Assembly: GCF_041737845.1 (NCBI RefSeq)
Contig: NZ_JBGSQX010000047.1
Location: forward strand, 1-41,190
Reading direction: 5' to 3'
Length of the DNA: 41,190 nucleotides
Origin: Desulfococcus sp041737845
GTDB taxonomy: Bacteria > Desulfobacterota > Desulfobacteria > Desulfobacterales > Desulfococcaceae
How positions within the stretch are numbered: the first letter of the stretch is position 1; each line of letters opens with the position of its first letter. The position numbers and the translations under genes were made by a program. Positions 9,910-17,826 of this stretch are shown here, piece by piece. Below the pieces are notes generated by a model, which did not search any database, had not been told where the DNA came from, and saw only the letters and a list, made by a program, of their open reading frames with translations.

Positions 9910-10684
9910 CTGTATTCCTCGTTTCTATTCCATCTTCTGGCGCTTTGTAAATGTACACCGATACCAATTCGGGCCGGATGACCTCACCATCCCATACATA
10001 GCCTGGGCGCAAGCTTTCCGCAACTGTTTTGTCCTGTTCCGCGGTTGCCATAAAAATTTTTCTAAGGATTCTCTGCCGACCCGGGTTGAAGGCTGTTTCG
10101 CTGCACTTGAAGGGAGAAATCCCCTGTTTGGAGCAGATATCTTCCAAGTCGGATGGAATCGATTTCAACACTTTTGTCAGTTTCATGATTCTTTGAGACT
10201 CGCTCTCATCGGGTCTGTCGAGGGTGAGGTATTGGATCAGTTTTCTCACCCCGTCGATAAACTGGATGATATCCATAATCGTGGGCAGGATATATTTTTT
10301 CAGGTGGTTGCTCTTGTATAGCTGGAGTTCCTGATGGAGGCTGTTGATCACCTTGTCCTTCTGAGCATCGTTTTTGATTTTGAACTGGAATTCTTTTCGG
10401 AGCTCCGCCAGTTGTTTGCCGATGCCGTCCAGCTTCAGGTGAACGGGCTTCATGATGTCTGCTTCGGACGCCAGGAGAAGTGCGTCGCCATCATACGGAT
10501 GTCCGTCGTCAATCATCGTGGCCGGCATCGCATCGGCTTGGGTGTCAACGATGCCGTCGCCGGCTGCGAGGGGTTCGGATGGTGGGTTATTGATATAGTG
10601 GTCCCATTCCGTAATGGACCTTCCCGGCGGAGTGTTCTCCGCTTCCGGTCCATCGCTGGTTTCCACCTGTTGATCTTGGCTCAT
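9902..10684 (-). CDS. GrpE-like nucleotide exchange factor
   Basis: This 260-residue protein has an acidic, low-complexity N-terminal tail (about 1-75) that is probably disordered. A coiled-coil helix follows (about 82-130, KLDGIGKQLAELRKEF onward), then a helical part with the GrpE-like LPTIMDII (133-140), then a C-terminal beta-rich part ending GYVWDGEVIRPELVSVY (228-244), which matches the GrpE wing consensus. GrpE dimers open the Hsp70 nucleotide cleft and release ADP. It is first in the cluster and its stop overlaps the Hsp70 start by 8 bases, so the two are probably translationally coupled partners. The start ATG has aaggag 9 bases upstream. It is longer than E. coli GrpE (about 197) and diverged, so call it GrpE-like rather than the housekeeping factor. 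Confidence 0.85.
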   Translation of the reverse strand: MSQDQQVETSDGPEAENTPPGRSITEWDHYINNPPSEPLAAGDGIVDTQADAMPATMIDDGHPYDGDALLLASEADIMKPVHLKLDGIGKQLAELRKEFQFKIKNDAQKDKVINSLHQELQLYKSNHLKKYILPTIMDIIQFIDGVRKLIQYLTLDRPDESESQRIMKLTKVLKSIPSDLEDICSKQGISPFKCSETAFNPGRQRILRKIFMATAEQDKTVAESLRPGYVWDGEVIRPELVSVYIYKAPEDGIETRNTDE

Positions 10685-10794
10685 CAGGGGAAGCTCCTTC
10701 GCCGAGCCATGTGCGGCGGGAATGATGGTTTAAATAATGGATATAATATAATTTATAGTAATTATATGTAAAAAATCAGTTTATTACCGCTCTT

Positions 10795-10824
10795 TGTATA
10801 AAATAAAAGGGTATAACCTGTCAA
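10795..10824 (-). promoter_or_regulatory. sigma-70-type promoter for the GrpE/Hsp70 cluster
   Basis: On the minus strand, TTGACA (10819-10824) and TATACA (10795-10800) are separated by 18 bases. This predicts transcription starting near 10788, about 100 bases before the GrpE-like start codon. A second, weaker pair, TTTACA (10767-10772) and TATATT (10745-10750) with 16 bases between, lies in the AT-rich leader. I saw no convincing sigma-32 or sigma-54 site. Confidence 0.6.
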
Positions 10825-10905
10825 GAAAAAAAACACAGCCGTCCGTTCGGTTTCCCGCAGGGCAATGATCATGGCGGGGCGGCGTCTCGCCCGCAGGATA
10901 TCCGG

Positions 10906-12999
10906 CTACCTCGCGAGCGAATTGAGAAGCAGTGTAATCGGACGGCGCTCCTCGGTTTCGCCGAGAAGCTGGATTGGCCCCGGATTTCGGTAGTTGTCCT
11001 CACCCGGAAAGGCCGCCAGCCATGTTTCCCGGTTGGCCTTGGCGGCTTGAAAAGCGACGGAGTTCACATCGACGATGCTTCGCTCAATGACCAGCGAAAG
11101 CTTCCCCTGCCGCTCCTCCAGGTGCATCAGCGGTGCAATGGGAATGCCGATGGGTTCCCAGCGCGAGAGATCGAACTCCAGATTCTTGATTGCAGCCATC
11201 TGGCCGGTTGCGCCGTTTGCAATCAGGCTGAACACCGTGAGCCCCAGGTTATAGGTGTAAACGCAGTCGAAATAGGTGGGATCGCTCCCGCGTCCGTCAT
11301 ACCCGTAGAAATGGGTCTGTATTTTGAAGTCGGGAACCGATTTCTTGTAGATTTTTTGAACCGGCGGCGGAATTTCTTCGCTGGAACCGATCGCCTCTTC
11401 CCGGATAAGTACCTGCTTCAGGGTTTTGATGGAGATGATATCGGCCTTCATCAGCAGGTATTCCCCCTCTTTCCAGTTTGAAAACAGTACAGGGCCGTAG
11501 GCATCCGGATCCAGGCCGCCGTTCGTGAACGTCTTGACATAGTAGTCCCGCAGAATGCCGATGCGATAGCGGCCCTGTTCATGAAGGATCTTGAGGTAGT
11601 CCTTGACCAGATCCATCAGCACTTTTTCCGTTTCGACCTGCGAAAAGGGAAAATTCCCGTGGCTGTCCCGTTCCATAAGCAGGCCTTCCTTGAAGAAGTC
11701 CGGGATGTCGCTGAAAAGGTCCTCATCTCGGGTGTTCCACACCGTGAAGCCGCCCCTGTCTCTTGCGCGCTGGGCCTGGCGCCTCAGATAATCGAGCTTG
11801 TCGGTCAGCATCGGAAAGTCCTGATGAAAAGTGGCGTCATGGGTGGCGTTGTAATCGGCGATGATGGTGTTGAGCTTTACAATGAAGAGTTGAATTTCGT
11901 TGATGAACTCCAGAATTCCCTCGGGGATCACCATGACGCCGTAATTCTTCCCCACGGCAGCCCGGCTTACGATGGCCTCGCAGATGACCCGGGAAAGGTG
12001 CCTGAGAGTCATGCCGTAGGCGGTGTAATCGATGGAACCGGCGTTTTCGGCCCGTTTGAGGCGCGCTTCATCGACGTAGTCCGCCATCTCCTCACCGATG
12101 AAGGCCATGTTGGCATGGGTCTGGAGCGCCACCTCCAGGGCCAGGTGGCTTGCGACCCGTCCCATGACCTTGCAGATATGCCAGTACTTGACATCCGAGC
12201 TGCCGTCGGTGCAGAGGTTCGAAATGGCGCCGGCAAAGGATCTTGCCGCAGAGTGAAAGCCGAAGGACATGGCGCAGAGCACCTGGCCGGCGTCATCCCT
12301 GACCTGGATGTCCCCGTCGATGGTTTTCGGGACGCCGATCACCTGTACGCCGTCCGCGAACATTTCCTGAGCCAGAAAGGCGGCATTGGTGTTGGAATCA
12401 TCCCCGCCCACGACCACAAGGGCGTCCAGTCCGAGATCTTTGCAGGTCTGTCTGGAAAGTGTCATTTTCTGGCGGGTGTCGATTTTGGTCCTGCCGGTCT
12501 TGATCATCGAAAACCCCCCCAAGTTGCGGTATCGGTCGATGATTTCCTTTGTCAGAGGGATGGCCTCGTTTTCGATGATGCCGTCGGGCCCCATAAGAAA
12601 CCCGTAAATACGGGTCTCCGGATTCGCCTTTTGGGCGGCGTCGAAAAGGCCTGCGATGACGTTGTGCCCTCCGGGGGCCGGACCGCCGGAGAAAACGATG
12701 CCGAGCTTCCGCGGCTTGTCGTGGGTTTCCTGCAGCAGGGGGTCCGGCGCGTCGACGCCGACAATCCGCTGGACGCTGTTGCCGATGATATCGGGCAGTT
12801 TTTTTTGAGCTTCCCTGTCGATCCGGAACGTGAAGGACACGTCTGTGCTGAGTGTGGTGCAGGGGGAGAGAAATACCTTGCACTTCGGTGGGTTGAACCC
12901 CATTCTTTCTGAAAGCGCCGGCGTAATGTTTCCCGTTGCGTAGCGGGCTTCGGGGGTTTTCAGGATGTCGTCAATCGACTTGAGTTTGCTCTCGGCCAT
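10906..12999 (-). CDS. pfp: PPi-dependent 6-phosphofructokinase
   Basis: This 697-residue enzyme interconverts fructose 6-phosphate plus PPi and fructose 1,6-bisphosphate plus Pi, the reversible glycolytic step. Family signatures are GGPAPGGHN (105-113), GGDDSNTNA (198-206, where the second Asp marks PPi over ATP use), PKTIDGD (224-230, catalytic Asp) and MGRVASHLAL (279-288). The length matches the long Pfp class of plants, spirochaetes and many anaerobes, not the 320-residue ATP enzyme. The ATG is preceded by ggaggcg. It is transcribed alone from the promoter at 13171-13199 towards the chaperone cluster, which has its own promoter. PPi use fits an energy-limited anaerobe (inference). Confidence 0.95.
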   Translation of the reverse strand: MAESKLKSIDDILKTPEARYATGNITPALSERMGFNPPKCKVFLSPCTTLSTDVSFTFRIDREAQKKLPDIIGNSVQRIVGVDAPDPLLQETHDKPRKLGIVFSGGPAPGGHNVIAGLFDAAQKANPETRIYGFLMGPDGIIENEAIPLTKEIIDRYRNLGGFSMIKTGRTKIDTRQKMTLSRQTCKDLGLDALVVVGGDDSNTNAAFLAQEMFADGVQVIGVPKTIDGDIQVRDDAGQVLCAMSFGFHSAARSFAGAISNLCTDGSSDVKYWHICKVMGRVASHLALEVALQTHANMAFIGEEMADYVDEARLKRAENAGSIDYTAYGMTLRHLSRVICEAIVSRAAVGKNYGVMVIPEGILEFINEIQLFIVKLNTIIADYNATHDATFHQDFPMLTDKLDYLRRQAQRARDRGGFTVWNTRDEDLFSDIPDFFKEGLLMERDSHGNFPFSQVETEKVLMDLVKDYLKILHEQGRYRIGILRDYYVKTFTNGGLDPDAYGPVLFSNWKEGEYLLMKADIISIKTLKQVLIREEAIGSSEEIPPPVQKIYKKSVPDFKIQTHFYGYDGRGSDPTYFDCVYTYNLGLTVFSLIANGATGQMAAIKNLEFDLSRWEPIGIPIAPLMHLEERQGKLSLVIERSIVDVNSVAFQAAKANRETWLAAFPGEDNYRNPGPIQLLGETEERRPITLLLNSLAR

Positions 13000-13170
13000 A
13001 AGACGCCTCCATAATCAGAACATGCTTCAAGAAACGATGCTGTGGACTTCCAGATCGGCTTGCCAGTCAACGGCATCGCTCGGGTCCGGCCGTCCGGCAT
13101 TTCCCTGCCAAGATCAACACGGATGCGTACCTATAATGATGCGTTGGAGAATGGAACCACTGAATAACAA

Positions 13171-13199
13171 ATCATATCCCGCTATGATCATCCTGTCAA
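13171..13199 (-). promoter_or_regulatory. near-consensus sigma-70 promoter of pfp
   Basis: On the minus strand, TTGACA (13194-13199) is followed after exactly 17 bases by TATGAT (13171-13176), predicting a start near 13164. This leaves a leader of about 165 bases before the pfp ATG at 12999. It lies in the 334-base gap between the two divergent genes. I could not identify an equally good plus-strand promoter for the transporter operon there. Confidence 0.75.
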
Positions 13200-13333
13200 G
13201 GCATTTGGAATTTATTAATAAGAAACCGGGATGTTATGCCGTGGATGCCCGTGCCCGGCAAAAAAGCATTTACTTTGTGAAATGGTCGTTATAGTAAATA
13301 CGATCCATTAAATCATTATCTGAGGAGGTTTCA

Positions 13334-14158
13334 ATGAAGAAGAATTTGAAGTGCCTGGCGGCGGCGGCGGCGATTTTGATGGGTTTGAGCGGATCGGTCT
13401 GGGGCGCGGACATCGATCTTGCGAAGAATTCGACCCTCGAACAGATTCTCCAGAAAGGAGAACTGCGGGTGGGCTTCGAGGCCGGCTATATGCCCTTCGA
13501 AATGACTGACAAAAAAGGCGAATTCGTCGGGTTCGACATCGATATCGCCAAAATGATGGCCAAGGCCATGGGGGTGAAATTTGTTCCGATCAATACAGCC
13601 TGGGACGGCATCATCCCCTCGCTCATCACCGGGAAGTTCGACATCATCATGAGCGGCATGACCGTTACCCAGGAGCGCAATCTGAAGGTGAATTTCGCCG
13701 ACCCCTACATCGTCGTCGGTCAGGCGATTCTGTTGAATAAAAAGCATGAAGGTGCGGTGACCTCCTACAAAGATCTCAATGATCCCAAATTCACCGTCAC
13801 CTCCAAGCTCGGCACGACCGGCGAACAGGCCGTAAAGCGCTACATTCCGAAATGTAACTACAAGTCCTTTGAGACCGAGACGGAGGCCGTTCTCGAGGTC
13901 ATCAACGGCAAGGCCGACGCCTATGTCTACGACCAGCCCAACTGCGTCGTCATCATGGCGGAGCAGGGCGCCGGGAAACTGGTCTTCCTCGATCAACCGT
14001 TTACCTATGAACCCCTGGCGTGGGCCATCTCCAAAGGCGACCCGGATTTTATGAACTGGCTGAACAATTTTCTCAGGCAGATCAAAAACGACGGGAGGTA
14101 CGATCAGGTTTACGACAAATGGATCAAAAGCACGGATTGGTATCAGAATGTGAAGTGA
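13334..14158 (+). CDS. polar amino acid ABC transporter, substrate-binding protein
   Basis: This 274-residue periplasmic binding protein belongs to the SBP_bac_3 family. A Sec signal peptide covers about residues 1-25 (a lysine-rich start, an alanine-rich core and cleavage after VWGA). The mature part opens with LQKGELRVGFEAGYMPFE-type sequence and contains FVGFDIDIAKMMAKAMG and ITGKFDIIMSGMTVTQERN, the family signature. An ATG behind tgaggagg is a clear start. It heads an operon with the permease and ATPase genes that follow. The family carries polar amino acids such as glutamine, histidine, arginine or cystine; the exact ligand cannot be read from sequence. Confidence 0.94.
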   Translation: MKKNLKCLAAAAAILMGLSGSVWGADIDLAKNSTLEQILQKGELRVGFEAGYMPFEMTDKKGEFVGFDIDIAKMMAKAMGVKFVPINTAWDGIIPSLITGKFDIIMSGMTVTQERNLKVNFADPYIVVGQAILLNKKHEGAVTSYKDLNDPKFTVTSKLGTTGEQAVKRYIPKCNYKSFETETEAVLEVINGKADAYVYDQPNCVVIMAEQGAGKLVFLDQPFTYEPLAWAISKGDPDFMNWLNNFLRQIKNDGRYDQVYDKWIKSTDWYQNVK

Positions 14159-14170
14159 GTCCGGATCCCC

Positions 14171-14206
14171 CCGGGCTCAGCGGTGTTTGACGAAACCTGA
14201 GCCCGG
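14171..14206 (+). promoter_or_regulatory. intercistronic hairpin between binding-protein and permease genes
   Basis: A perfect 10-bp inverted repeat, ccgggctcag (14171-14180) with ctgagcccgg (14197-14206), has a 16-base loop. It lies 12 bases after the binding-protein stop. No T run follows, so it more likely protects the upstream mRNA 3' end than terminates it. This is the usual way to make more binding protein than membrane subunits. The inverted repeat is seen; the role is inferred. Confidence 0.6.
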
Positions 14207-14279
14207 AATTCCTCCTGAGGCCCCTCTGCTAGACGATTTGGCGCGATATGCTAAAACCATCCCAAAGAAAAACAGGCTC

Positions 14280-15290
14280 ATGAATTCAACCTTAGTTCTC
14301 AGAAAGTTAAGGCAGAAGCGCTCCAATCTGATATGGATCACGGTATTTTTCCTGCTTCTGGGAGCCTCCATCGCTGCCCTCTATTATGCAGCCGCCCAGA
14401 TTGATTATGTCTGGCGATGGTATCGAATCCCCCGGTACTTCTACTACCAGGAGGATATCGAGATCAAAGCCGAGCTGGGCGGAGAGGTCGCCGCCATCGC
14501 GCTCCAGGGCGACACGGTTTCCATCACCGTGAAGGGTGACGGAGAAGAAAAAACCTATACCGCGCCGACACGCAACGCCACGGTCAGCGAAGGCGACCTG
14601 ATATTCGTCGGCGACACCCTGGCCTCCTACAAAACATGGAAGGTGGGGATCCTCCTGATAGGGTTGTGGATTACCATCAAGGTCAGCCTGATCTCCATTC
14701 TTTTCGGCATCCTGATCGGCATATTGACCGGGCTTTCCAGGATATCCTCCAATCCGGCGCTCAAATGGTCCGCAATCACCTACATCGAGCTGATCAGAGG
14801 CTCCCCCCTGCTGGTTCAGATCTTCATCTGGTATTTTGTTCTGGGAACCCTGATCAACACCCTGCTTGTCAAGCAGCAGGTCGGGATAACCATTCCACCC
14901 CTCTGGTTCGGTGTGGCGGCCCTGGCGTTTTTTGCGGGCGCCTATGTCGCGGAGATCGTCCGGGCCGGTATTCAATCCATCCACAGGGGGCAGACGGAAG
15001 CCGCCCGGTCCCTGGGGATGAACTATTTTCAGACCATGACTCATGTCATCCTTCCCCAGGCCATGCGCCGCATCCTGCCGCCCCTTGCCGGTCAATTCAT
15101 CAGCCTCATCAAGGATTCCTCCCTCCTGGGGATCATCGCCATCCGCGAACTCACCAAGGCCACGCGCGAGGTCGTGACCACAAGCCTGCAGCCCTTCGAA
15201 CTCTGGTTCATGTGCGCCTTGCTCTATCTGGTTCTTACCTTTTCGCTTTCCATGTGCGTACAGGTTCTGGAAAGGAGGACGTTAGCCTAG
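14280..15290 (+). CDS. polar amino acid ABC transporter, permease
   Basis: This inner-membrane permease of about 336 residues belongs to the HisM/GlnP family. One membrane helix (about 18-38) is followed by about 80 residues outside the membrane helices (40-120, rich in short beta-like stretches such as VSITVKGDGEEKTY), which typical 220-residue permeases lack. The conserved multi-helix core comes next, with the coupling loop EAARSLGMNYFQTMTHVILP. I chose the ATG at 14280. An in-frame TTG at 14187 sits in the loop of the hairpin at 14171-14206 and has no ribosome binding site, so it is unlikely. The last base of the stop codon is the first base of the ATPase gene. Confidence 0.9.
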   Translation: MNSTLVLRKLRQKRSNLIWITVFFLLLGASIAALYYAAAQIDYVWRWYRIPRYFYYQEDIEIKAELGGEVAAIALQGDTVSITVKGDGEEKTYTAPTRNATVSEGDLIFVGDTLASYKTWKVGILLIGLWITIKVSLISILFGILIGILTGLSRISSNPALKWSAITYIELIRGSPLLVQIFIWYFVLGTLINTLLVKQQVGITIPPLWFGVAALAFFAGAYVAEIVRAGIQSIHRGQTEAARSLGMNYFQTMTHVILPQAMRRILPPLAGQFISLIKDSSLLGIIAIRELTKATREVVTTSLQPFELWFMCALLYLVLTFSLSMCVQVLERRTLA

Positions 15291-16021
15291 TGATCGATGT
15301 CAGAAATATCTCGAAAACTTTTATCGTTCCCCACGAGGTGCGCGCCCTGGTCAATGTCTCGAACAAGGTCGACGCTGGAGAAGTGGTCGTTGTCATTGGC
15401 CCCTCGGGGTCCGGCAAAAGCACGTTTATCCGCTGCCTGAACCACCTTGAGGTACCTGACGAGGGGCACATCTTTATCGACGGGATCGACATCCTCGACC
15501 ATAAAACCGATATCAACAAGGTCCGCACGGAAGTCGGCATGGTGTTCCAGTCGTTCAACCTCTTTCCCCATAAAACCGTGATCGAGAACCTCACCCTGGC
15601 CCAGCGCGTGGTCCGGAAACGAAAGAAGGACGAGGCTCACGAGCGGGCCATGATCCTTCTCAAGAAGGTGGGCATCCAGGACAAGGCGAACGTATACCCG
15701 GATCAGCTCTCCGGAGGACAGCAGCAGCGGGTTGCGATTGCACGGGCGCTGGCCATGGATCCGAAGATCATGCTCTTCGATGAGCCCACGTCCGCGCTGG
15801 ATCCCGAAATGATCGGAGAGGTCTTGGACGTCATGAAGACCATGGCCAGGGAAGGGATGACCATGGTGGTGGTGACCCATGAAATGGGGTTCGCGCGCGA
15901 GGTGGCCGACCGGGTGATCTTCATGGATCACGGGGCGGTTGTCGAAGAGGGGCCGCCCGAGCATTTTTTCAAGAATCCCACCCATGACCGGACGAAGCTG
16001 TTTTTGAGCCAGATTCTGTAA
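15290..16021 (+). CDS. polar amino acid ABC transporter, ATPase
   Basis: This 243-residue ATP-binding subunit belongs to the GlnQ/HisP family. It has Walker A GPSGSGKST (37-45), Q-loop VFQSFNLFPH (85-94), signature LSGGQQQR (140-147), Walker B IMLFDEP (160-166) with the catalytic Glu, and a switch His in VVTHEMGFA. The start is a GTG that overlaps the permease stop by one base (TAGTG), with aaaggagg upstream. This shows translational coupling. The same frame stays open much further upstream, but that part is antisense-free overlap of the permease gene and is not coding. The gene is last in the transporter operon, which ends at the terminator at 16148-16193. Confidence 0.95.
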   Translation: MIDVRNISKTFIVPHEVRALVNVSNKVDAGEVVVVIGPSGSGKSTFIRCLNHLEVPDEGHIFIDGIDILDHKTDINKVRTEVGMVFQSFNLFPHKTVIENLTLAQRVVRKRKKDEAHERAMILLKKVGIQDKANVYPDQLSGGQQQRVAIARALAMDPKIMLFDEPTSALDPEMIGEVLDVMKTMAREGMTMVVVTHEMGFAREVADRVIFMDHGAVVEEGPPEHFFKNPTHDRTKLFLSQIL

Positions 16022-16147
16022 GCCGGTGAATCCCACAGGGGCGATTCGCCTCCGAGGTGAAACCGGCCTGGCCCTTATTTCCCCCGCAGGGCGTTTTCCA
16101 CCCCGACGAACGCCGCGACGGGGCAAAGGTGCGCCTATCGTGATCCC

Positions 16148-16193
16148 AAGCCGCCAGAGCCGGGAAACCGAGATATCCCGGGGCGGCTTTTTT
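16148..16193 (+). terminator. terminator of the amino acid transporter operon
   Basis: The stem aagccgcc (16148-16155) with ggcggctt (16182-16189) is perfect over 8 bp, and a small inner cggg/cccg stem (16161-16164 with 16177-16180) fills the loop. It is followed by a run of six T. It lies between the ATPase gene and the CBS-ACT gene, so the latter is probably a separate unit. The rest of the 16022-16220 gap shows no gene. Confidence 0.8.
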
Positions 16194-16220
16194 CAACCTG
16201 ACACCCATAGGAGAACAGAA

Positions 16221-16898
16221 ATGTATGTCGGCAGAGTAATGCACACGGATCTCGTGACCGTTGCGCCGGATACGCCTGTGGCGGATGCCCGGGATATCCT
16301 CATTGAAAAAGGGATCGATCATCTCTTGGTGGTCGACGGGGACGGCCATCTCAAAGGGATTATTTCAGACAGGGATATCAAGCAGAGCTGGGCTTCACCC
16401 GCGACCTCCCTCAGTGTCCATGAACTGAATTACCTGCTGAGCAGGCTGACCGTCGAGATGGTGATGATCAAAAGGATTCTTTCCATCTCACCCGACACCA
16501 CCATCGAGCGGGCGGCGCTTCTCATGCAGGAGAACCGCATCCGGGCGCTGCCGGTCAAGGACGGTGAAGAGCTGGTGGGGATCATCACCACGACCGATGT
16601 CATGGGGGTATTGCTGTCGGCCATCGGCATCGATCAGGACAGCCGGCGCCTTGTTATTCTGGTGGAGAGGGACCGAGTCGGCGTCGTCGCCGAAATCACG
16701 AAGGTCCTGAAGGAGAAACAGATCAATATCGTGAGCCTTTTTGCCTGGCCGGACACCGAATATCCCGGCGTCCACCATCTGGTCATGCGGGTGCCCGGGG
16801 CGGACGGCGACCGCGCCGTCTCCGCACTCGAAGCCGAGGGGTACAGGGTGATGACCGGATACGTTCCCGACATCGCGCCCTACTTGACGCCCCGGTGA
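16221..16898 (+). CDS. CBS-pair and ACT domain protein
   Basis: This 225-residue cytoplasmic protein has two CBS motifs (about 5-60 and 78-135; each has a MVMIKRI or VGRVMHTDL start and ends in a GIISDRDI or GIITTTDV strand) followed by an ACT domain (about 143-215; LVILVERDRVGVVAEITKVL). CBS pairs bind adenosine nucleotides and ACT domains usually bind amino acids. The combination is seen in AcuB-like regulatory proteins of anaerobes. The ATG is preceded by ataggagaacagaa. The same frame is open upstream to 16026, but that stretch holds the transporter terminator and is not coding. No catalytic domain is present, so it is probably a ligand-sensing regulator; its partner is unknown. Confidence 0.88.
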   Translation: MYVGRVMHTDLVTVAPDTPVADARDILIEKGIDHLLVVDGDGHLKGIISDRDIKQSWASPATSLSVHELNYLLSRLTVEMVMIKRILSISPDTTIERAALLMQENRIRALPVKDGEELVGIITTTDVMGVLLSAIGIDQDSRRLVILVERDRVGVVAEITKVLKEKQINIVSLFAWPDTEYPGVHHLVMRVPGADGDRAVSALEAEGYRVMTGYVPDIAPYLTPR

Positions 16899-16951
16899 CC
16901 CGGATGCCGCCCCATGTTCAATCCGTGAAGCCCATAAAGAGAGAGGAGACC

Positions 16952-17641
16952 ATGAACCGAAGAGAATTTATCAAGATTTCGGCAAGTATAGGCGCTCTGA
17001 CCACACTCCAGATGGTTGGAATCAGCTGCAGCAGAAACGGAAACGCGGGACCCATCTCCCTGACCGATCTCCCTTATGCGGAGGATGCGCTGGGGCCGTA
17101 TATCTCCGCCAAAACCATTTCGTTTCACTACGGAAAGCACCATCGGGGATATACTGACAAGCTCAACGCGCTCATCAGCGGAACCCCGTTCTCGACCCTG
17201 CCGCTCGTGGAGATCATTCAGAAAACCCATGGGCAGGCGGAGCATGCCGCCATCTTCAACAATGCGGCCCAGGTCTACAATCATGCCTTTTACTGGAACA
17301 GCATGATCCATGGGGGCGGCGGAAAACCCAAAGGGGCGATCGCCCAGAAGATCGACGCCGCTTTCGGCGGTTACGAAACGTTCGCCGAAGCTTTTTCCGA
17401 GGCCGCGGCAACCCAGTTCGGGAGCGGCTGGGCGTGGCTTGTCGCGGACGGGGACGCCCTCAAAATCATCAAGACGGCCAACGCCGACACGCCCATCGCG
17501 ACCGGGGTGAAGCCTCTGATCACCATCGATGTCTGGGAGCACGCCTATTATCTGGATTATCAAAACCGCCGGACAGACTATATCAAAGCCTTCCTGGAGA
17601 ACCTGGTCAACTGGGAGTTCGCCGAGAAGAATCTCGCCTGA
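16952..17641 (+). CDS. sodB: Fe-type superoxide dismutase, apparently exported
   Basis: This 229-residue Fe/Mn superoxide dismutase has all four metal ligands: His59 (SFHYGKHH), His111 (YNHAFYW), Asp193 and His197 (IDVWEHAYY). Gln107 in NNAAQVYNH marks the iron type; manganese enzymes have Gly there. Before the enzyme domain is a leader not found in cytosolic SodB: MNRREFIK has a twin-arginine pattern, then a hydrophobic stretch (about 9-24) and a GISC sequence (23-26) that may be a poor lipobox. Export by the Tat system, possibly with lipid anchoring, is inferred. The ATG has gagaggag upstream. It is followed by its own terminator. An outward-facing SOD would protect the envelope of an anaerobe from superoxide. 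Confidence 0.92.
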   Translation: MNRREFIKISASIGALTTLQMVGISCSRNGNAGPISLTDLPYAEDALGPYISAKTISFHYGKHHRGYTDKLNALISGTPFSTLPLVEIIQKTHGQAEHAAIFNNAAQVYNHAFYWNSMIHGGGGKPKGAIAQKIDAAFGGYETFAEAFSEAAATQFGSGWAWLVADGDALKIIKTANADTPIATGVKPLITIDVWEHAYYLDYQNRRTDYIKAFLENLVNWEFAEKNLA

Positions 17642-17668
17642 TGCTTCCATACCATCCTTGAGAGAATG

Positions 17669-17696
17669 GGCAGAGCCGACAGGCTTTGCCTTTTTC
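17669..17696 (+). terminator. terminator after the superoxide dismutase gene
   Basis: The stem ggcagagcc (17669-17677) with ggctttgcc (17682-17690) pairs over 9 bp with one G-U, closed by a GACA loop and followed by five T. It lies 27 bases after the sod stop codon and separates it from smc. Confidence 0.85.
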
Positions 17697-17826
17697 TTGA
17701 TTCGGCATGTTTTCCCTTGAAAATCCGAGCGCGTCCCCTTACTACAGTCTTGCCTCACTGGAGTAACCTACAGACAGTTCTGACGACGGACAGGCTGTCC
17801 TCCGAGGCCAACAGGCAGGTTTCGGT

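Noticed and set aside
10825..10905. Rho-independent terminator for pfp
   Set aside because: A T run (A run on the plus strand at 10826-10833) exists, but the stems before it are only 3-5 bp, too weak to call.
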